A stretch of 64,000 bases of DNA from the NCBI GenBank assembly GCA_903930255.1, contig CAIYYA010000255.1, forward strand, positions 1 through 64,000, in the 5' to 3' direction. The position numbers and the translations under genes are program-made. Of the stretch, positions 21,137 to 30,416 are shown in pieces. How positions within the stretch are numbered: position 1 is the stretch's first letter; each line of letters begins with the position of its first letter. The stretch comes from an uncultured beta proteobacterium. GTDB lineage: Bacteria > Pseudomonadota > Gammaproteobacteria > Burkholderiales > Burkholderiaceae_C. Under the pieces are notes generated by a model. The model was given only the letters and a program-made list of their open reading frames with translations, had not been told where the DNA came from and did no database searches.

Positions 21137-22914
21137 GCAGCTTTCTGGGGTAATTCAAACCAGAAGGTGCTGCCTTGCCCGGGTGTGCTGAGCACCCCCA
21201 TACGCCCGTGCATCAGCGTCACCAAGTTACGCCAGATCACCAGCCCCAGACCAATGCCGCCATATTGGCGGGTCATGCTCCCATCGCCTTGGACAAAGGG
21301 ATAAAACAACCGCTCGCGCACGCTGTCGGTCAAGCCAATGCCGGTGTCGCGAACTTCAAAGCGTAAGCTGGCCTGGGTTTCTGCATCTGCAGTTACAGCA
21401 CTGACCACCAGATCGATCCTGCCGGCAGCGGTGAACTTGACAGCGTTGTCGAGCAATATCTGCAAGCATTGGCGTAATCGGCGTTCGTCACCAAGGAGTT
21501 CTTCTGGTACGACCGGATCAACGCTGCAGCAAAGAGCCAATTTTTTGGCTTGCGCCTTGGGAGCAATCTGGGATTCGAGTGACTGAACGACGACTCGCAA
21601 GGCAAAAGCTCGCTTTTCGATACCCATGTGACCGCTGTCGATTATTGAAAAATCGAGGGCTTTCTCAATGACTTGCATGTAATCCTGAGCTGAATTGACG
21701 ATGTGGTTGACAAACATGGATTGCTGGCTCGTGAGTTCGGTGTCTTGCAACAATTGCCCCAAGCCGATCACTGCGTTCATGGGCGTGCGCATTTCGTGGC
21801 TAATCCCCGACAAAAACGCTGATTTCAAGCGCGAGCTTTCTTGCGCTCGCTCGAGCAACTCGAGCATTGACGATTCGGCCAGCTTGCGTTCACTGATGTC
21901 GTGTTGCACCGATATCCGGAACCAGCCTATGTCGCCAACCACCTGGGCAATGTCGATTTCGCTCCATGAATGCTCACCATTTTTTTTGTAATAGATCAGC
22001 TCCGCATGCACGGGTTGCCACTGCGACAACGCTTGGTTTATGCGCTCGAGCTCGCTGAGTTGCGTTAAGGGGCCTCGCAGCAAGCTGGGGCTCTTGCCCA
22101 AAACCTCGCTGCGGCTATAACCCGTCATGCGTTCAAATGCGTCGTTGACAAAAACAATGCGCGGATGGGGCACCTCAAACGGCAGCACTTGCGTGATGAC
22201 GACCACCTCACTGAGTTTGGCAATGCACAGCTCCAACATGCGGCGTTGATCTTCGGTCTTTTTCAATGCATTCTCTGCAGCGCGGCGCAGCGTGATGTCG
22301 CGGCCAATGCCCTGCACGCCGGTTAAATTGCCTGCAGCATCCCACACCGGGGTTTTGATGATTTCAAATAGGCTGGGCTTGCCACCTTGGGCTGGGGTGT
22401 GCCATTCTTCCGTTGCCAAGGGTTTGCGTGCAGCGATGGCTTGGCGGTCGTTGGCACGGTAGTGCTCAGCGTGCTCCGGCGTGCTCAGGTCAAAGTCGGT
22501 TTTTCCTACAATCAGTTCACGCGGAGTGGCCATATATTGTTCAAACGGCAAGTTGCAGCTCAGGTAAATGCCGTTGACGTCTTTCACCCAAACCAAATCC
22601 GGACTGACTTCGATCAGATCATGCATTTGCTGCGTGACAGATTGCAGGTCAGTCGTTTTGCTGGCTATTTTTTTATTCAGTACGGCAGTTTCTGCTTGAC
22701 TTACCAGCTCGAGTTCACGCTTGAGCTTCATCACCCATAGGCCAAGACCCAGCAGAAGCAAGGAGAAGCCGATTTGAATGGGATGCATGAATTGGGTTAC
22801 TGCGCTATCGGGCAGAAGTAACTCAAAAAGCATCAGACTCATCAAAACCAGCACGAGCCCCAGCAGTAGCCCAATTACGCCGGTCAGGCGGTTAAATAAT
22901 TCAAGTAATTTCAT
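21133..22914 (-). CDS. PAS-containing sensor histidine kinase
   Basis: Two TM, two [21 protein letters not shown], HATPase boxes; ATGA overlap with the hybrid kinase gene. Confidence 0.92.
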   Translation of the reverse strand: MKLLELFNRLTGVIGLLLGLVLVLMSLMLFELLLPDSAVTQFMHPIQIGFSLLLLGLGLWVMKLKRELELVSQAETAVLNKKIASKTTDLQSVTQQMHDLIEVSPDLVWVKDVNGIYLSCNLPFEQYMATPRELIVGKTDFDLSTPEHAEHYRANDRQAIAARKPLATEEWHTPAQGGKPSLFEIIKTPVWDAAGNLTGVQGIGRDITLRRAAENALKKTEDQRRMLELCIAKLSEVVVITQVLPFEVPHPRIVFVNDAFERMTGYSRSEVLGKSPSLLRGPLTQLSELERINQALSQWQPVHAELIYYKKNGEHSWSEIDIAQVVGDIGWFRISVQHDISERKLAESSMLELLERAQESSRLKSAFLSGISHEMRTPMNAVIGLGQLLQDTELTSQQSMFVNHIVNSAQDYMQVIEKALDFSIIDSGHMGIEKRAFALRVVVQSLESQIAPKAQAKKLALCCSVDPVVPEELLGDERRLRQCLQILLDNAVKFTAAGRIDLVVSAVTADAETQASLRFEVRDTGIGLTDSVRERLFYPFVQGDGSMTRQYGGIGLGLVIWRNLVTLMHGRMGVLSTPGQGSTFWFELPQKAA

Positions 22915-22920
22915 GGGGTG

Positions 22921-25032
22921 TTAGCTCAAGGTTGCGGGTCGGGTGTCTGGGTCGCGGCATAGCGCTGCGCTGTCAGAACTGTCTTGCAAAGTGGTGTAAG
23001 AGGGCAGGCATAGTTGCACTCGTGTGCCGTGACCAAGGTGGCTGTCAATCTTCAGTGTGCCGTGGTGCAGCTCTATGATTTCTTTGACGATGCTCATACC
23101 CAAGCCAGTTCCTAATATTTTGCCCGACGTGTCAGCGCGGTAAAAGCGCTCGCAAACCCGCGCCAGTTGCTCTGGTGTCATGCCGATACCGTAGTCAACG
23201 ATTTCAATGCAGACCTTGGGCGTTTGCTCGGCTTCGTTGTGAAGCCAGGCTCTGATGTGCACTAGGCCGCCCTGGGGCGAGTATTTGTAGGCGTTTGAGA
23301 TGACGTTGAGCAGAGCCTGACGCAGCTTGCCAGCATCGGCCATCAAAAACAATGGTTGCGCTGGCATGTCGAGTTCTGCCACCGCTCGACCGTTGGGCAA
23401 GGGGTAGCTTTTGAGTAACTCAACCAGCAGTTCTTGCAGGTCAACCTGGGTGTAGCGAAAGTCTTTGTCGCGGCGTGCTTCGATGCGAGCCAAGTCCAGC
23501 AGCTCGTTCAAAATGTTGGCCATCAATTGCGATTGCCGGTAAATGGTGTCAAGAAACTCCCGCTGGGTGTCGGGGTCATACGTTTCATGTAGCAAAATTT
23601 CCGAATACCCCAAAATGCTGGCCATGGGGGTGCGTAGTTCGTGAGCAGCGATGGACAAAAACTCGCTTTTCATGTGGTCGACTTCAGTTTCGTGGGTAAC
23701 GTCACGCAGGTACAAAATTTGTGACACCTGGTTGGAGTCACTGCAGCTCATGCCAATTTGCAAAACCCGTTTGCCCGGCGCGTCGAGTTCGACGATCTCG
23801 CGCTGGTTTGGTTTGCCGCCTGAGACCTTGGCGCGCAAGGCTGAAACGCCAATAAATGGCGTTGCAGGTGTGCACCGTTGGGCGAGCCAGCTAGAAAAAT
23901 CGCGTTCGTTCATGCCCTCTAATTGGGTGCCAGCTTGCCCTGTCAGTTGGGTGAACGCCGTGCTGACGTATTTGATTCGTTTGTTGGCATCAAAAGAGAC
24001 AAAGCCATCAGGACTTAACTCAAAGATGGCGTTGAGTTGTTCGTTACGTTCTTCGATCTGGCGCTGCGCCTGCTGGCGAATGCTGATCTCGCGGCGTAAC
24101 TGGCGCAAGTAGCGCGTTAGCGCGGCGGCCAGCGCCAAAATCAGCAAACTCACCATGGCGGCTTGCAACCACAGCGCTTGTTTGGCATTGTTGTGATTGG
24201 TCAACAGGTATTGGGTGTCGAGGCCATTAACCACCACCAGTTGGTAGCCAGGTATTTTGCGAAAGTAATAAAGCCGCTCGATGCCGTCCACCACCGAACG
24301 GTTGGTGTAACCGCCTTCGAGTTGGCCTTGACTGATGCGTTGAAACATGGGTGCATTGATCGCGTTCGAGCCAAACTCTTCTTTGTTGCCCACTTTGCGA
24401 ACCCGTGCAATGCCGTCAAGACCATACAGCGCCACCACGCCCTGACTGCCTAATTTGAGTTCACCATAAAAGCGAGTGAAATAGTCGACCGCAATCGACA
24501 CCACCACCACCCCGGCAAACTCACCATTTGGCCGATTGATGCGCCGGGTCAACTGAATCGACCATTTGCCACTGGCACGTCCGAGCACGGGTTTGGAGAC
24601 AAACAGCTCGCCGGTGTCGGCGGCTAGATGCACCTTGAAGTGCTCGCGATCAGACAAATCGAGCTTGCCGGTGACGGGCAAATTAGCCAGCACATAAATT
24701 CCTTTTGCATCAATGATGCCCACCTGGGGAAAAATCTCGGCATCGATCACGCCTTTGTCTGCCAGCTCTTTCAAATTGAGCTGGTTGCCAATCTCCAGAT
24801 AGCGTGATTGGATAAAGCGGATCACCTGGTCAGCACTGCGAAAGGTGCGGTTGGCGTGCTCTTGACTGACGCGCGTCAGGTTTGCCAGATCACGCTCGGC
24901 GCTGGCAATTTCTTTGCTCCGACTCTCGCTAGTCAGAGCAAACACATGCCACCAGGTCAGACCGAGCAGCACAGTGGCGGCTACCCAGAGCATGATCAGG
25001 GTGCGACGGTAGTTGGAGGCAATAGCGGGCAT
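22921..25032 (-). CDS. Sensor histidine kinase with extracytoplasmic (dCACHE-like) and PAS domains
   Basis: N-terminal TM, periplasmic region with dCACHE-like [66 protein letters not shown]. Confidence 0.9.
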   Translation of the reverse strand: MPAIASNYRRTLIMLWVAATVLLGLTWWHVFALTSESRSKEIASAERDLANLTRVSQEHANRTFRSADQVIRFIQSRYLEIGNQLNLKELADKGVIDAEIFPQVGIIDAKGIYVLANLPVTGKLDLSDREHFKVHLAADTGELFVSKPVLGRASGKWSIQLTRRINRPNGEFAGVVVVSIAVDYFTRFYGELKLGSQGVVALYGLDGIARVRKVGNKEEFGSNAINAPMFQRISQGQLEGGYTNRSVVDGIERLYYFRKIPGYQLVVVNGLDTQYLLTNHNNAKQALWLQAAMVSLLILALAAALTRYLRQLRREISIRQQAQRQIEERNEQLNAIFELSPDGFVSFDANKRIKYVSTAFTQLTGQAGTQLEGMNERDFSSWLAQRCTPATPFIGVSALRAKVSGGKPNQREIVELDAPGKRVLQIGMSCSDSNQVSQILYLRDVTHETEVDHMKSEFLSIAAHELRTPMASILGYSEILLHETYDPDTQREFLDTIYRQSQLMANILNELLDLARIEARRDKDFRYTQVDLQELLVELLKSYPLPNGRAVAELDMPAQPLFLMADAGKLRQALLNVISNAYKYSPQGGLVHIRAWLHNEAEQTPKVCIEIVDYGIGMTPEQLARVCERFYRADTSGKILGTGLGMSIVKEIIELHHGTLKIDSHLGHGTRVQLCLPSYTTLQDSSDSAALCRDPDTRPATLS

Positions 25033-25101
25033 GGTGGTTTCTCGATTTTTGCGGGATCGCGTCGCTGCGTGTGTGGCATGGACGTGTTCTGCGAAGAGTG
25101 T

Positions 25102-26508
25102 TCAATCGTTTTGTTCGTCAAAAAAACAGAAACTGCTGCCAATGGCACGCTTGGCTGCATACATGGCACTGTCGGCATTTTTGAGCAGGGTGGCAATGTC
25201 AGTGCCATCTTGGGGGTAGCGTGCGCAGCCAATGCTGGCGCCTATCTCAAATTGCAGCTCGGACGCGTGGATGGGCTTGCGCAACTCAGAAAGAAGGGTG
25301 TTGGCGATGGCTTTAACATCTTTTGCACCGATGGTGTTTTGCAGCAGGATGACAAACTCGTCGCCACCCACGCGTGCTGCGGTGTCACCCAAGCGCACCG
25401 AGCGTTTCAGGCGACGCCCGACTTCTTGCAGCACCAGGTCACCGATTTCGTGACCATGCAGATCGTTGATCGCTTTGAAACGATCCAAATCGATAAAAAG
25501 CAGGCTTAACCCCGAGTCTTCGCGTTGCGCCTGGCTTAAGGCTTGGGTCATTCGGTCTTCCAGCAGCCGACGATTGGGCAACCCGGTGAGTGCATCATGG
25601 TAGGCTAATCGCGACAAATGTTCGATTGCACAGGTGTGGTTCGAGCTGTCGGCAAAAACCGAAATGAAACAGGTGATTTCACCAGCGGAGTTTTTGACAG
25701 CTCTGATGGTTTTCCATTCGGGGTAGATTTGGCCGTTTTTGCGGCGGTTGAAAAACTCACCTTCCCAAGAGCCCTGTTCGAGCAACTCGCTCCAAAAAGA
25801 CTGGTAAAAAGCCAGACCATGCAAACCCGAACTGAGAATGTGCGCGTTTTTGCCAATCACCTCACTGGCTTCGTAACCAGAAATACGACTGAATGTGTGA
25901 TTGGTGGCGCGCACAATGCCCTTCGCATCGGTAATCATGAGCCCTCTGCTGCTGTCTCGCAGCAACTCAAATTCGATGACTGTTTCGATGGTGTCATCGG
26001 TTGGGTGTTTGCTGGGCTGCAGTAGCCAGAAGGTTTCACGGCAATCCAACTTATTTAAGGGCACCATCAGCACACTCAGCCAGCGGGTGCTGTCGATTTC
26101 AATGGCATCAAACATTTCAAAGCGTCGCAGCTCGATGGCGGCGCTGTAGGTGGCTGCGTTCAGCGTTGCCAGCAGGGCGTTAAGTTGACCGCGCTGACGA
26201 TGGGGTGTCAGTTGCAATAGGGGCAGGCCATGCAGAGCACTTTCGTCCAAGCCCAGCAGTTGTTTAATCTCGGATTGCGCGTGCGTGATCAAGCCTTCGC
26301 GATCGGTGATCAGGTAGGGGATGCCGCTTTCGCTGAGATGGCTCATCAGCAAGTCACTGTGCAGTCCGTCGCGGCCTTGCGCCTGCAGCACGGCGAGGTG
26401 GCGCTTTTGCAAAACGCTGTGCTGCTCCATCAGATCCTGCAGGTCCTGTGCGTAGCGAAATAACTGGTTTCGCATTGCGTCAGGCTCGGTGACTGTTGGG
26501 GTGTTCAT
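25102..26508 (-). CDS. PAS-GGDEF diguanylate cyclase
   Basis: PAS domains plus DALTGLPNRRLLEDRM...RVGGDEFVILLQ. Start MNTPTV gives an ATGA overlap with the upstream REC gene. Confidence 0.92.
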   Translation of the reverse strand: MNTPTVTEPDAMRNQLFRYAQDLQDLMEQHSVLQKRHLAVLQAQGRDGLHSDLLMSHLSESGIPYLITDREGLITHAQSEIKQLLGLDESALHGLPLLQLTPHRQRGQLNALLATLNAATYSAAIELRRFEMFDAIEIDSTRWLSVLMVPLNKLDCRETFWLLQPSKHPTDDTIETVIEFELLRDSSRGLMITDAKGIVRATNHTFSRISGYEASEVIGKNAHILSSGLHGLAFYQSFWSELLEQGSWEGEFFNRRKNGQIYPEWKTIRAVKNSAGEITCFISVFADSSNHTCAIEHLSRLAYHDALTGLPNRRLLEDRMTQALSQAQREDSGLSLLFIDLDRFKAINDLHGHEIGDLVLQEVGRRLKRSVRLGDTAARVGGDEFVILLQNTIGAKDVKAIANTLLSELRKPIHASELQFEIGASIGCARYPQDGTDIATLLKNADSAMYAAKRAIGSSFCFFDEQND

Positions 26509-26867
26509 CCAAGCTTGCTTCGCACCCATGCCACCACTTGCAGTGGACTGAATGGCTTGATGAAATAGGCATCAGCCCCTCTGCTGCGTGCATCTTCGTG
26601 GTCGGCTGACTGACCTCGCGCGGTAATCATGGCGACCAGGCAGTCGCGGGTGCGCGCATTGGCTTTGATGGCGTCGAGCACCTGCAGGCCATCCATTTCG
26701 CCTGGCATCATGACATCGAGCAACACCACAGCTGGGTGATGCTGTTGCACCGCAGCCAGTGCGCTGTCGCCGTCTTCGGCCTCAATAATTTTGAAGTCCT
26801 TGCCCAAGGTGATGCTAAGCAAGCGACGGATGTCGGTGTGGTCGTCAACGATAAGGATGGTTTTCAT
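26505..26867 (-). CDS. Single-domain response regulator (REC)
   Basis: MKTILIVDDHTDIRRLLSITLGKDFKIIEAEDGDSAL...VVLLDVMMPGEMDGLQVLD. Confidence 0.93.
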   Translation of the reverse strand: MKTILIVDDHTDIRRLLSITLGKDFKIIEAEDGDSALAAVQQHHPAVVLLDVMMPGEMDGLQVLDAIKANARTRDCLVAMITARGQSADHEDARSRGADAYFIKPFSPLQVVAWVRSKLG

Positions 26868-26890
26868 GGTGAGCTCCGTTCAGTAAAAGG

Positions 26891-28015
26891 TTAGTTTTGG
26901 TGCATCAGTTGGGCTAGATCGCTGGCGTAGGCCTGCTCTTGCAAAACGTGTGGGCAATCGATGCAAGAGGCGCGGCTGCGTTCGTGTGCCGGTAGGCCTG
27001 TGCCAAGCGTCAGGGTGAAAGATTCAAGACCATGGCTTGAGTTGTCATGGGGCGTGCTGTCGTTCAACAAGGTCAGCTTGAGCTGGCCGACATGCAGCTC
27101 GATGATGCGCTGGCACATCAGCATGTGAATCTTGGCATCGCGATGCTGCAAACCTGCGGTACTGTCGGATTGCGCCGTTGGGCGGGTCGGTAAATTGGTG
27201 TTGAGAGGCATCAGACTGGGCGCAACGCGGCCAGTCAAAACTATAAAGTTGCCCATCTGGCGCAGACCGATGTTGATTTGGCTACGCGCAGGTGCACTGT
27301 TTTTGAGCGCATCAAAGAGCACGCGCAAGGCATAGCCGAGCCATTGGGCGTGGCCATACACCACACCAAGTTCAACGCTCGCCGTCTCGAGAGCGAAATC
27401 TGGGCGATTGGCGCTGGAACTTGACCGAGCTAGCGCCATGGTGGCGCGCACAATGTCGGTCAGTGCCAGACGCTCGCTGCTGAAAACTTCGTCGCGACCG
27501 AGCAGTTGCGTGAGCTCAGAGACCGACTTCAACAGCGTTTCGACGCGTGTGCACTGGACGGCTACGCCGGCAGTGTCGAGTTCCTGTGACTCGGCTTTGC
27601 TGAGCATCATGCGCAGTAAACCGATTTGTGTTCTGGCTTCTTCGCCAAGCAGATTGACATACCCGATGTCTTGAATTTGGTTCAGTCGAAATTGGATAGT
27701 TGGGTAAATCTGGGTTGGCTCTGGTGCTATAAAAATTGCATATTCGAAAGCACCGTTTTTAATCAGCCAGGCAACCGCTGTGCGGTCAATTTTGTCAATT
27801 TGACTGTCCCATTGGCCGAGTTTGATGGGCAGCTCGATGCGTCCGCGTACTTCAAGGGGAATAAGATTTTTGAGCACGCTCAGCATGCTGCGGCATTGTT
27901 TGACCCAAGGCTCAGCGGCCTGATTTTGCGAAACAATTTGCGCCTGCCGATTCAGCAGGATGATGCCATCAGATAACTTGGCGAGCAATTCGGGGTTGAA
28001 GTTCAACAACATCAC
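26891..28015 (-). CDS. Uncharacterised protein, PAS-like N-terminus and degenerate histidine-kinase-like region
   Basis: LAKLSDGIILLNRQAQIVSQNQAAEPW is PAS-like; KIHMLMCQRIIELHVGQLKL resembles the end of an HATPase domain, but no clear H, N or G boxes. Confidence 0.55.
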   Translation of the reverse strand: MMLLNFNPELLAKLSDGIILLNRQAQIVSQNQAAEPWVKQCRSMLSVLKNLIPLEVRGRIELPIKLGQWDSQIDKIDRTAVAWLIKNGAFEYAIFIAPEPTQIYPTIQFRLNQIQDIGYVNLLGEEARTQIGLLRMMLSKAESQELDTAGVAVQCTRVETLLKSVSELTQLLGRDEVFSSERLALTDIVRATMALARSSSSANRPDFALETASVELGVVYGHAQWLGYALRVLFDALKNSAPARSQINIGLRQMGNFIVLTGRVAPSLMPLNTNLPTRPTAQSDSTAGLQHRDAKIHMLMCQRIIELHVGQLKLTLLNDSTPHDNSSHGLESFTLTLGTGLPAHERSRASCIDCPHVLQEQAYASDLAQLMHQN

Positions 28016-28896
28016 ATCACTCCCGGCTGTGCTATCGCGAAAAATGCGTTGGAGTGGCTGGCGCGCGCTTCGATATGGCCAAAGAGCAGGCGGCTCTCCG
28101 GGTTCCAGATCAGACCGAGCTGCTCGCAGGCTTGGCGGGAAAGTTGGGTGACGTGGTTTTCAGCGCCAGCACAGAGGGCTAACGCGTTGCTCAGCACTTC
28201 GGCCACGTGCACCAGTGCCACCAATGGCGACTTTAGATCACTCTGCGGGTTGTGATGGTGGCGAATGGCTTCAATCACACTGCTCGGTAAGGCCCAGTGT
28301 TCTACCAACCAACTGCCCAGTGTGCCGTGGTCGATACCGAAGTGTTCATGTTCAATTTCTTCGATGCCCAGCGTGCGCAATTTGGCCTGCTGTTGGCAAA
28401 CCTGAAATTCGGCCGCCTTGAAATGGAGCAACCATAGCTGACCGATGTCGTGCAGCAAGCCCGCAACCAGTGCTGTTGCGGGAGTTACGCTGGTCTGCGT
28501 TTGCTGGGTCAATTCTTCGCAGCAGATCCCCACGGCTACGCTGTGTTGCCAAAAGCTTGTCGGAACGCGCAGCGGGCTGTTGCCAGCTATAAAAGTGCTC
28601 AGGCTGCTAATCAGGGTGATGTGGCGTACACGACTCATGCCAATCAGGGAAGTGGCGGTGCGAATGTCGCAAATTTCAGAGTCACGCCGGCCACGCACGG
28701 CAGCACTGTTGGCGACCGAGAGGATCCGTGCACTGATGAGCGGATCGAGGTTAATGCAGCGCATTAAGGTGTTGAGGTTGCCATCGGGGTCGTCTAGCGT
28801 GGCCAAAATTTGCGTGATCAGGCTCGGAAAGCTTGGCAAACTGCGGCTTTGGCGAATCACTTCGTCGCGTGTTAGTGGTGTGCGGTTATGCATCAT
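28012..28896 (-). CDS. HDOD-domain protein
   Basis: SLPSFPSLITQILATLDDPDGNLNTLMRCINLDPLISARILSVANSA...LIGMSRVRHI...LLHDIGQLWLL. Confidence 0.92.
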   Translation of the reverse strand: MMHNRTPLTRDEVIRQSRSLPSFPSLITQILATLDDPDGNLNTLMRCINLDPLISARILSVANSAAVRGRRDSEICDIRTATSLIGMSRVRHITLISSLSTFIAGNSPLRVPTSFWQHSVAVGICCEELTQQTQTSVTPATALVAGLLHDIGQLWLLHFKAAEFQVCQQQAKLRTLGIEEIEHEHFGIDHGTLGSWLVEHWALPSSVIEAIRHHHNPQSDLKSPLVALVHVAEVLSNALALCAGAENHVTQLSRQACEQLGLIWNPESRLLFGHIEARASHSNAFFAIAQPGVM

Positions 28897-29219
28897 GCGC
28901 TCCGATAACCCAGCACCTGGTCAAACAGGGCGGCCATGTTCGGGTCGGTCAGATCAGCACCTTCAAAAATCTGCATGACGCGCCGAGCGGATAGGGCGAC
29001 ATCGACTGCGACTTGCTCGTCGCTGCGGTGGTCTTCTTGGGCGATGTAGATGTAATCGGCGTGGTGCGCTGCAAGTTGGCTCAGGTTTTCACTTGTAAGG
29101 GCGTGCCCGGCTGGCAGCGATAGGCTCAAATAGCCGTGCTCAACGATGTTGCAGGGCGTGCTCAGCACCATGCCCGCCTGGGCTTCCAGAAGAGGAACGA
29201 AGCTGTGTCGTGTTCGCAT
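28893..29219 (-). CDS. Small protein resembling a stand-alone leader domain of HD-GYP-type proteins
   Basis: 108 aa, LLEAQAGMVLSTPCNIVEHGYLSLSLPAGHALTSENLSQLAAHHADYIYI; ATGA overlap with the HDOD gene. Confidence 0.55.
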   Translation of the reverse strand: MRTRHSFVPLLEAQAGMVLSTPCNIVEHGYLSLSLPAGHALTSENLSQLAAHHADYIYIAQEDHRSDEQVAVDVALSARRVMQIFEGADLTDPNMAALFDQVLGYRSA

Positions 29220-29240
29220 GGTGGTGCTCCTGGAAGCGGC

Positions 29241-29870
29241 TCAGGCCGTCTTGAGTAATAAATTGTTTTTCACAGCGATCTCTGTGGCAATTTGTAGCAA
29301 ACGATCAAAGGGAATGGGTTTTGAAAGCACCTCGATACCGGGCGGTAGGCCGCCGCGTGCTGCAATGGCCGCGCTATCTAGCCCTGTCACCACGACGATC
29401 GTGGTGTTGGTCAATTCGGGTGCTTTGTGCAGCACGCGCAACATGCCAAAACCGTCCATTTCGGGCATGTGCAGGTCGGTGATGAGTAAATCAGGGCCGC
29501 CACGCCCCATCATCAGAAGCGCGGCAAACGCGTTGTCAACACCGACCGATTCACACGGGATAGACCAGTTCGACAGTTGTGCGTCATACAGGCGCAGCAG
29601 GTTCGGATCGTCTTCAACGATGAGCACGCTGAGCTTGCGTGAGGGGTTGCTTTGGCGTTCGATCAGGCTGGGCGCTGCTGGTTGATCGGCCACCTTGCGT
29701 AGCAAACGTTCAACCGAATCGCGCATCACACGGCGATGGCCTCCAGCTGTTTTCCAGGCACGCAGCAGTCCACTTTCAACCCAAAGTTGAACCGTGCCGA
29801 CCGATACGCCGAGCAGGGTGGCCGTTTCACGCGTGGTGCAAAAAGATTTTTCGATAACTTCAGATGACAT
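29241..29870 (-). CDS. N-terminal MerR/excisionase-like HTH fused to C-terminal receiver domain
   Basis: CTTRETATLLGVSVGTVQLWVESGLLRAWKTAGGHRRV followed by LSVLIVEDDPNLLRLYDAQL...LLITDLHMPEMDGFGML. Start at MSSEV. Confidence 0.85.
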   Translation of the reverse strand: MSSEVIEKSFCTTRETATLLGVSVGTVQLWVESGLLRAWKTAGGHRRVMRDSVERLLRKVADQPAAPSLIERQSNPSRKLSVLIVEDDPNLLRLYDAQLSNWSIPCESVGVDNAFAALLMMGRGGPDLLITDLHMPEMDGFGMLRVLHKAPELTNTTIVVVTGLDSAAIAARGGLPPGIEVLSKPIPFDRLLQIATEIAVKNNLLLKTA

Positions 29871-29874
29871 GAGA

Positions 29875-30186
29875 TTAACCTTGGAGAAAACGACGCCAGA
29901 AGATATAACAGAGCACACCAAAACTGCTTATGGAGAAAAAAATAATGAACCAAAGCGTGATGAGTTCACGCCAGGTCAGTGGTAGCTCTTCGATGCTTTT
30001 TCTTGAATTGCCGGTTTTTATTGTGTTCAGCACGTTCTTGCTTTGTGCGCCGAGCAAGGCAAAGTAACGTTTTTGCAGTTCACCATGTTGCTTCATGAGT
30101 AGTTGCAAATCCTGGGCGTAGCGAAACAACTGATTTTTTAGAGCGGGTGGCTCTTTGTCGAATAAGTTGTTCATAGAGGAGTCCAT
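29875..30186 (-). CDS. Small single-pass membrane protein sharing a helical motif with the GGDEF protein at 25102-26508
   Basis: KNQLFRYAQDLQLLMKQHGELQKRYFALLGAQ matches RNQLFRYAQDLQDLMEQHSVLQKRHLAVLQAQ; C-terminal TM LITLWFIIFFSISSFGVLCYIFW. Confidence 0.7.
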   Translation of the reverse strand: MDSSMNNLFDKEPPALKNQLFRYAQDLQLLMKQHGELQKRYFALLGAQSKNVLNTIKTGNSRKSIEELPLTWRELITLWFIIFFSISSFGVLCYIFWRRFLQG

Positions 30187-30416
30187 GGAGTGAAGTTATG
30201 GTGGGCAAATTTTATACCTTATTGATATATTTTGTCAAATATTAATATATTTAAACAAAATAAGATCATAAAAGTTCTATCGAACCGAGTGCTGGTCGAT
30301 TAAAAGCAGATGTGGAGACGCATTGCCTGAGCCCTATTCAGCGTTGCAACCCTTGTGCCTCAGGGGCTAGAAGGTGCGAAATCGTTGGGCTTGTCGATCG
30401 CTGTTGGCCAGTTTTT

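Noticed and set aside
27715-28610. Additional copies of the ALAPV dispersed repeat near 27.72 kb and 28.58 kb (gctataaaa... fragments)
   Set aside because: Only short stretches match and they lie in plausible coding sequence; chance similarity not excluded.
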